From NCBI GenBank assembly GCA_963709525.1, contig CAVPXB010000015.1:375495-439494 (forward strand): 64,000 bases of DNA, written 5' to 3'. Below the pieces are notes generated by a model. That model had not been told where the DNA came from. It searched no databases and saw only the letters and a program-made list of their open reading frames with translations. Numbering within the stretch: position 1 is the stretch's first letter; each line of letters opens with the position of its first letter. Shown in pieces: positions 58,292-64,000 of this stretch. The position numbers and the translations under genes are program-made. Source of the DNA: CAIWHR01 sp963709525 (GTDB taxonomy: Bacteria; Pseudomonadota; Gammaproteobacteria; Burkholderiales; Casimicrobiaceae).

Positions 58292-60308
58292 ATGCAGATT
58301 CATGCGCTTGACACCGAAGCGGCCCTGGCCAGCCTGAAGACCACGGCGGCCGGTCTGTCTGCGTCCGAAGCGGTGCGCCGCAGGGCGGAGTTCGGACCAA
58401 ACCATGTCGAGGAACTGGGCCATGAGTCCGTTCTGCTGAGCTTCGCCCGCGAATTCACGCACTTCTTCGCGCTCATCTTGTGGGTCGGTGCGGGGCTGGC
58501 CTTTCTAGCCGACCATTTCGACCCGGGCCAGGGCATGGCCCGGCTTGGCGTGGCCATCGTCGGGGTCATCCTCGTCAACGGCATCTTTTCGTTCTGGCAG
58601 GAATACAAGGCCGAACGGGCGGTGGCCGCGCTGCGTCAGTTGCTGCCGCAGAAGGTGCAGGCGCTGCGCGCCGGCGAGATTGTCGAAGTGCTGGCCATCG
58701 ATCTGGTGCCCGGCGACATCGTGCTGCTCGAAGAAGGCAATGCCGTCCCCGCCGACTGCCGCCTCATCGAGGCCTTTGGGTTGCGCGTGAACACTGCGAC
58801 GGTCACCGGCGAGTCCCTACCCAGAGCGCGCAATGCCGACCCCAGCACCGAAGACGCTGCGCTGTACGCCAAGAATGTCCTGCTGGCTGGCACTTCGGTG
58901 GTGTCGGGCCAGGCGCGTGCCGTGGTTTACGCCACCGGCATGCGCACCGAGTTCGGCCGGATCGCGCAGCTCACGCAATCTGCCGGCAAGCAAGCCTCAC
59001 CGCTGCAGCGCGAGATCGCACGCCTTTCGCACATCGTCGCGGCGCTCGCCACGGGCATGGGGGTGACGCTGTTCTTCGTCGGTCAGGCGATGGGCTTGCC
59101 GACCTGGGCGAACCTGCTGTTTGCCATAGGCATCATCGTCGCCAACGTGCCGGAAGGCCTGCTGCCGACAGTGACGCTGTCGCTTGCCATGGCGACGCAG
59201 CGCATGGCCAAACGCAATGCACTGGTGCGGCACCTGCCTGCCGTCGAGGCGCTGGGCTCGACGACGACGATCTGCTGCGACAAGACAGGCACGCTGACGC
59301 AGAACCGCATGTCGGTGCAGCGCCTGTGGCTGGGCGGCGGCTTCCTCGACTTTGACGACCTCGCGGCGCAACCGCGCCTGACCGCGGACCATCGCGAGCT
59401 GTTCATCAATGCCGCGCTGTGCCACAGCCTGAGAGAGATCGACGATGACGGCCAGCGCAAGCTGCTGGGCGACCCGATGGAAGTGGCGTTGGCCGGCATG
59501 GGACGGCAGGTGGCGGGTGAAATGGCTGACCACCAACGACTCGACGAGATTCCGTTCGACACCGAGCGCAAGCGCATGTCGGTGCTGTGCGCAACCCCTC
59601 ACGGACGCATGCTCTACTGCAAGGGCGCGCCCGAGACGGTGCTGGCCGCCTGCGACTTTGTCAAGTTCGATGCCGGCACCGTGCCACTCGATCCGGCGGC
59701 GAAGACGCGCCTGCTTGCGGCTCAGCGGCAGATGACCGAGGCCGGACTGCGCGTGCTGGCCTTCGCCCACGCCGCCGTGAACGAGGGCATGCCGAACGAA
59801 GAGCGCGGACTGACTTTGAGCGGGCTCGTCGGGCTGGAAGACCCGCCACGCGAAGAAGTGCCGGACGCCATCGCGCGTTGCATCGCGGCCGGTATCCGCG
59901 TCATCATGATCACCGGCGACCACCCACAAACGGGGCTGGCGATAGCCCGGAAGATCGGTCTGGTTACGTCTGAACGGCCGGTCGTCATCACTGGTGACCA
60001 ATTGCGATCGATCTCGGCGGCGCAGTTGCAGCTCGCCCTCGATGCGAAAGAGATTCTGTTCGCCCGCGTGGCCGCCGAGCAGAAGATGTTGATCGTGCAG
60101 GCCTTGAAGGCCAAGGGCGAGATCGTCGCCGTCACCGGTGACGGCGTGAACGACGCACCGGCCCTGAAGTGCGCCGACATCGGCATCGCCATGGGCATCG
60201 CCGGAACCGATGTCGCGAAAGAGGCGGCGGACCTGATCTTGCTCGACGACAACTTCGCCAGCATCGTTGCGGCCATCGAGGAGGGGCGCGCGGTGTTCGA
60301 GAACCCCC
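58292..60308 (+). pseudogene. P-type cation-transporting ATPase, 3' end lost to IS insertion
   Basis: A P-II type ion pump. Present are the actuator motif TVTGESLP (Glu174), the phosphorylation site Asp330 in CCDKTGTLTQNRM, MITGDHPQTGLAIA, and the hinge TGDGVNDAPALK (Asp617). Homology stops after EEGRAVFEN at about residue 671, exactly where an IS3-family element begins; about 230 residues with the last six membrane helices are missing. The frame continues some 80 codons into the IS. ATG 58292 follows RetSat copy 2 by 67 bases. Confidence 0.88.
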
Positions 60309-60368
60309 CGCGTCAGAATAGTTGTCGCCTCTATAGATCAACCTTGGGGGCGGCGATGAAGGACGGAC

Positions 60369-60842
60369 TTGGCTCGATACGGACAGACATTCAAGGACAG
60401 AGCGGTGGCGCGGTTGCTGCCGCCGGAGAGCGCAGCAATCGACGTGGTTGCGCGAGAGGTTGGGATCGGCACGGGCACCTTGGAGCGCTGGCGCGAGGAT
60501 GCGCGGTCCAGGCCCGCCCGAGGGCGGGCCTGGACCGCGGCCGGCCGGCTTGAGGCAGTGGTGACCACGGCGGCGATGAACGAGGCCGACAAGAGCGCGT
60601 GGTGTCGCTCGCACGGGGCGTACCCCGATGAACTGGCCAAGTGGCGCGCCAGTGCCACGACCGCGCTGGCCGCGCCTGAGGAACTGCGCGCCAGCCCGCA
60701 AGCCACGCGGCACGACCGCAAGCGCATCAAGGAGCTCGAGCGCGAGTTGCTGCGCAAGGACCGTGCCCTGGCCGAGACGGCGGCGCTGCTGGTGCTGTCA
60801 AAAAAAGTGCAGGCGATCTTCAACAAGGGAGAGGACGAATGA
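60369..60842 (+). CDS. IS3-family OrfA (copy 1)
   Basis: A 157-residue helix-turn-helix protein (VVAREVGIGTGTLERWRED) with a C-terminal leucine-zipper-like helix, KELERELLRKDRALAETAAL. It binds the IS ends. TGA overlaps the OrfB ATG by four bases. A run of seven A followed by G (60800-60807) near the end allows a -1 shift into OrfB. Confidence 0.9.
   Translation: MARYGQTFKDRAVARLLPPESAAIDVVAREVGIGTGTLERWREDARSRPARGRAWTAAGRLEAVVTTAAMNEADKSAWCRSHGAYPDELAKWRASATTALAAPEELRASPQATRHDRKRIKELERELLRKDRALAETAALLVLSKKVQAIFNKGEDE
60800..60807 (+). promoter_or_regulatory. Slippery heptamer for -1 frameshifting
   Basis: Seven A then G, read TCA-AAA-AAA-GTG in the OrfA frame. The -1 frame stays open from here to OrfB, so an OrfAB fusion transposase can be made, as in other IS3 elements. 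Confidence 0.6.
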
Positions 60843-61936
60843 TCGGCCTCGAGGATCGCCAATCCCTGTCCCAAGACATCGGCGTTGCGCATGCCGGCGG
60901 CGCACGGCTGCATCTGGCTTGCGAGATCGCCGGCATCGACCTGCGCACCCTGCAGCGCTGGAAGGCCCACGAAGGCCTCACGGCGGGCGATGGCAGGCCG
61001 CAGGCGGCGCGCCCGCTGCCCAGCCATGCCCTGAGCCAGGCCGAGCGCGCTGAGCTCGTTCGAGTGGCCAACGAGCCGCGCTTCGCAGCGGTGCCGCCGG
61101 CGCGCATCGTGCCCATGCTGGCCGACGACGGCGTGTACCTGGCCAGCGAGTCCACCTTCAGCCGCGTGCTGCGCGATGAAGGGCAGGCTGCGCACCGCGG
61201 TCGCGCCAAGAAGCCCCGCGCCGTGCGGCCGCCGACCACTCACGTGGCCACCGCGCCGCGACAGGTGTGGTGCTGGGACATGACCTATCTGCCGGCCGCG
61301 GTGGTCGGCATGTGGTTCCACCTGTACCTGATCCTGGACCTGTACAGCCGCAAGATCGTCGGTTGGGAAGTGCACGCCACGGACGACTGCGTGCACGCGG
61401 CACACCTGGTGCGCCGCACGGCGCTGGCCGAGGGCATCGCCACGATGCTGACCAAGCCCGTGCTGCACGGCGACAACGGCTCCACGCTGAAGGCCACCAC
61501 GGTGCTGGCGATGCTGTACTGGCTGGGCGTCAAGCCGTCGTACTCGCGGCCCCGCGTGAGCGATGACAACGCCTACGCGGAGTCGCTGTTCCGCACCGCC
61601 AAGTACCGCCCCGAGTTCCCCGCCAAGGGCTTCACCGACCTCGACGCCGCTCGGACCTGGGCAGCTGAATTCGTGCGTTGGTACAACGACGACCACCGAC
61701 ACAGCGGCATCCGCTACGTCACCCCTGGGCAGCGACATGACGGCGAGGATCACGCCATCCTGGCGGCGCGACACGCGCTGTACCTCACGGCCCGCGAGCG
61801 CAACCCAGCGCGGTGGTCAGGCGCTACACGCGACTGGACACCGACCGGCCCGGTGACCCTCAACCCCGAACGTGACTCGGCAGTCACCGCACACTCGATG
61901 GCAGAAACAAAAGACAGGCAGCCGCTGGCTGCATGA
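60839..61936 (+). CDS. IS3-family OrfB transposase (copy 1)
   Basis: A 365-residue integrase-fold transposase. DDE residues are in VWCWDMTYLP, LHGDNGSTLK and DNAYAESLFRTAKYRP. The frame is complete. It starts at ATG 60839 inside the OrfA stop, and is probably expressed mainly as the frameshifted OrfAB fusion. Confidence 0.92.
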   Translation: MIGLEDRQSLSQDIGVAHAGGARLHLACEIAGIDLRTLQRWKAHEGLTAGDGRPQAARPLPSHALSQAERAELVRVANEPRFAAVPPARIVPMLADDGVYLASESTFSRVLRDEGQAAHRGRAKKPRAVRPPTTHVATAPRQVWCWDMTYLPAAVVGMWFHLYLILDLYSRKIVGWEVHATDDCVHAAHLVRRTALAEGIATMLTKPVLHGDNGSTLKATTVLAMLYWLGVKPSYSRPRVSDDNAYAESLFRTAKYRPEFPAKGFTDLDAARTWAAEFVRWYNDDHRHSGIRYVTPGQRHDGEDHAILAARHALYLTARERNPARWSGATRDWTPTGPVTLNPERDSAVTAHSMAETKDRQPLAA

Positions 61937-61973
61937 ATGAGGCGACAACTACCTTGACGCGCGCCGCGGGCTA

Positions 61974-62353
61974 GTGAAGCTAAATAACTTGCAGTTTGTC
62001 ATCACGACGAACTACGACGCACTGATAGAGCGCGCGTACCAGGCGATTGATCCGGATGCTGTTGTGGTCTGTACGTTCCGAGACATCGGTGCCACTCAGG
62101 ACTCACTCAGCAACCGCGAGTTCTTTATTCTGAAAGCACACGGCGACGCAACAAAGGTTGGGAACGGAATTGTAATGACCGATGCCGACTATCGCGAGTT
62201 GCTATATCGGCAGCGTGCTTACCAAGCTATGTTGGCGTCCATGTTCACGATGTACACGATTGTGTTCGTGGGAGCATCGATGGCTGACCCAGAACTGCAA
62301 CTCTTGCTCAGTTATATCTCAGATGTCTTTCTACCGACGTCTGGGCCCCGGCG
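61974..62353 (+). pseudogene. SIR2-like domain fragment, trapped between IS copies
   Basis: About 127 residues with LQFVITTNYDALIERAYQAI, FFILKAHGDATKVGNGIVMT and TIVFVGASMADPELQLLLSY, the SIR2_2 pattern of NAD-binding proteins in bacterial defence genes. GTG 61974 is the first start; the frame is open upstream into the IS end, so the true N-terminus is lost. The C-terminus is cut by IS copy 2. Its codons are less GC-rich than the neighbours, suggesting foreign origin. Confidence 0.75.
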
Positions 62354-62378
62354 CGCGTCAAGGTAGTTGTCGCCTCAT

Positions 62379-63470
62379 TCATGCAGCCAACGGTTGCCTA
62401 AGGTCTGCGTTCGTGTGGTCCGCGACGACCGAGTCGCGTTCGGGGTTGAGGGTGACTGCGCCGATGGGCGTCCAGTCACGCGTGGTGCCGGACCAGCGCG
62501 CCGGGTTGCGCGCACGGGCCTGCAGGTAGAGGTCGTGTCGAGCCGCCAGGATGGCGTGATCTGCGCCGCAATGGCGCTGGCCAGGGGTGACGTAGCGGAT
62601 GCCGCTGTGTCGGTGTTCATCGTTGTACCAACGCACGAACTCAGCTGCCCATGTCTGCGCGGCCTGCAGGTCGGCGAAGCCCTTGGCTGGGAACTCAGGA
62701 CGGTACTTGGCGGTGCGGAACAAGGACTCCGCATAGGCGTTGTCGTCGCTCACGCGGGGCCGCGAATACGACGGCTTGACGCCCAGCCAGTACAGCATCC
62801 CCAACACCGTGGTGGCCTTCAGCGTGGCGCCGTTGTCGCCGTGCAGCACGGGCTTGGTCAGCATGGTGGCGATGCCCTCGGCCAGCGCGGTGCGGCGCAC
62901 CAGGTGAGCCGCGTGCACGGAGTCGTCGGTGGCGTGCACTTCCCAGCCGACGATCTTGCGGCTGTACAGGTCCAGGATCAGGTACAGGTGGAACCACATG
63001 CCGATCACCGTGGCCGGCAGATAGGTCATGTCCCAGCACCACACCTGTCGCGGCGCCGTGGCCACGTGCGTGGTCGGCGGCCGCACGGCGCGGGGCTTCT
63101 TGGCGCGACCGCGGTGCACAGCCTGACCCTCATCGCGCAGCACGCGGCTGAAGGTGGACTCGCTGGCCAGGTACACGCCGTCGTCGGCCAGCATGGGCAC
63201 GATGCGCGCTGGCGGTACGGCTGCAAAGCGCGGCTCGTTGGCCACTCGAACGAGCTCAGCGCGTTCGGCCTGGCTCAGGGCATGGCCAGGCAGCGGGCGC
63301 ACCGCCTGCGGCCTGCCATCGCCCGTTGTGAGGCCCGCGTGTGCCTTCCAGCGCTGCAGGGTGCGCACGTCGATGCCGGCAATCTCGCAGGCCAGGTGCA
63401 GCCGCGCGCCCGCGGCATGCGCAACGCCGATGTCTTGGGACAGGGATTGGCGATCCTCGAGGCCGATCAT
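62379..63470 (-). CDS. IS3-family OrfB transposase (copy 2)
   Basis: A 363-residue transposase, intact, with the same DDE motifs as copy 1 (WDMTYLP, HGDNGATLK, DNAYAESLFRTAKYRP). Substitutions relative to copy 1 include AHAGLTTGDG for AHEGLTAGDG and ADLQAAQTW for TDLDAARTW. It overlaps OrfA by four bases. Confidence 0.92.
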   Translation of the reverse strand: MIGLEDRQSLSQDIGVAHAAGARLHLACEIAGIDVRTLQRWKAHAGLTTGDGRPQAVRPLPGHALSQAERAELVRVANEPRFAAVPPARIVPMLADDGVYLASESTFSRVLRDEGQAVHRGRAKKPRAVRPPTTHVATAPRQVWCWDMTYLPATVIGMWFHLYLILDLYSRKIVGWEVHATDDSVHAAHLVRRTALAEGIATMLTKPVLHGDNGATLKATTVLGMLYWLGVKPSYSRPRVSDDNAYAESLFRTAKYRPEFPAKGFADLQAAQTWAAEFVRWYNDEHRHSGIRYVTPGQRHCGADHAILAARHDLYLQARARNPARWSGTTRDWTPIGAVTLNPERDSVVADHTNADLRQPLAA

Positions 63471-63940
63471 TCGTCCTCTCCCTTGTTGAAGATCGCCTGC
63501 ACTTTTTTTGACAGCACCAGCAGCGCCGCCGTCTCGGCCAGGGCACGGTCCTTGCGCAGCAACTCGCGCTCGAGTTCCTTGATGCGCTTGCGGTCCTGCC
63601 GCGTGGCCTGCGGGCTGGCTCGCAGTTCCTCAGGCGCGGCCAGCGCAGTCGTGGCACTTGCGCGCCACTTGGCCAGCTCCTCCGGGTACGCACCGTGCGA
63701 GCGACACCACGCGCTCTTGTCGGCCTCGTTCATCGCCGCCGTGGTGACCACGGCCTCAAGCCGGCCGGCCGCGGTCCAGGCCCGCCCTCGGGCGGGCCTG
63801 GACCGCGCCTCCTCGCGCCAGCGCTCCAAGGTGTCTGTGCCGATCCCAACCTCTCGCGCAACCACGTCGATTGCTGCGCTCTCCGGCGGCAGCAACCGCG
63901 CCACCGCTCTGTCTTTGAATGTCTGTCCGTATCGAGCCAA
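63467..63940 (-). CDS. IS3-family OrfA (copy 2)
   Basis: A 157-residue protein nearly identical to the OrfA of copy 1 (for example GIGTDTLERWREE for GIGTGTLERWRED). The seven-A slippery run is kept (63502-63510 region, seen as T on the plus strand). Confidence 0.9.
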   Translation of the reverse strand: MARYGQTFKDRAVARLLPPESAAIDVVAREVGIGTDTLERWREEARSRPARGRAWTAAGRLEAVVTTAAMNEADKSAWCRSHGAYPEELAKWRASATTALAAPEELRASPQATRQDRKRIKELERELLRKDRALAETAALLVLSKKVQAIFNKGEDE

Positions 63941-64000
63941 GTCCGTCCTTCATCGCCGCCCCCAGGGTTGATCTATGGAGGCGACAACTATTCTGACGCG

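Larger units (their letters stand above)
60309..61961 (+). mobile_element. IS3-family element, copy 1 (1653 bp)
   Basis: Ends are CGCGTCAGAATAGTTGTCGC (left) and the complement of CGCGTCAAGGTAGTTGTCGC (right), a 23-bp inverted repeat with three differences. Two overlapping genes are inside. It cuts the P-type ATPase. The flanks AACCCCC and CGCCGCG show no target duplication, so the two ends no longer represent one simple insertion. Confidence 0.9.
62354..64000 (-). mobile_element. IS3-family element, copy 2, inverted (1647 bp)
   Basis: Read on the minus strand it has the same ends as copy 1 and reaches the last base of the window. The six-base length difference lies in OrfB (363 against 365 residues). 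The two copies differ at scattered positions, so they are isoforms, not a recent duplication. Together they form an inverted pair around the SIR2 fragment. Confidence 0.9.

Noticed and set aside
60309..64000. A functional composite transposon carrying the SIR2 gene
   Set aside because: The cargo is a fragment lacking both ends and no outer target duplication can be seen, so I treat it as a rearranged remnant.

Overview
The window reads as a GC-rich betaproteobacterial chromosome, Burkholderiales or Rhodocyclales-like. This is inferred from gene order (gshB, a mannose-type EIIA, HPr and Enzyme I, then metX-metW), from family resemblance of the products, and from a GC-rich intergenic repeat of a type common in those orders at 5773-5858. 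No rRNA or complete tRNA is present, and no phage or plasmid replication gene was seen.

Layout. Bases 1-14900 are mostly housekeeping: release factor 3, glutathione synthetase, a three-gene phosphotransferase relay without a sugar permease, homoserine acyltransferase with MetW, a mechanosensitive channel, a dienelactone-hydrolase-like enzyme, small membrane proteins, a DEDD exonuclease and a ferritin-like protein. From about 14.9 kb the sequence becomes accessory. It carries a ribbon-helix-helix/ParE toxin-antitoxin pair, a chrB remnant beside an MFS transporter, and a sulfatase operon divergent from an AraC regulator. It then runs through a debris-rich stretch (23.7-36.8 kb) of miniature inverted-repeat elements, single IS ends, a tRNA-Lys 3' fragment, a broken fadD, a broken M13 peptidase and a second, damaged toxin-antitoxin pair. 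A stand-alone LanC-like gene, a CadC-like regulator, a diheme peroxidase and a lipoprotein with Ig-like repeats follow; the last three each need several single-base shifts to read through.

The most coherent accessory unit is 46.8-58.2 kb. It holds an anaerobic-type sulfatase maturase and an AraC regulator, facing two tandem metallo-beta-lactamase-fold hydrolases, a fumarylacetoacetase-family enzyme, a DUF2252 remnant, a secreted arylsulfatase, an outer-membrane protein and a RetSat/CrtI-like oxidoreductase. The same 20-bp motif lies just upstream of the AraC gene and again ahead of the DUF2252-sulfatase unit, which suggests one regulon. With the other sulfatase operon (17.4-22.0 kb) and a second RetSat-like oxidoreductase (31.1 kb), the window encodes two secreted sulfatases and one maturase. 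My working inference is uptake and breakdown of a sulfated organic compound; the substrate is unknown.

The right end is shaped by two inverted, non-identical copies of an IS3-family element (1653 and 1647 bp). The first truncates a P-type cation ATPase. Between the copies lies a fragment of a SIR2-like gene, possibly left from a defence gene.

All family assignments come from reading translated sequence by eye. No database search was run and no percent identities were measured.
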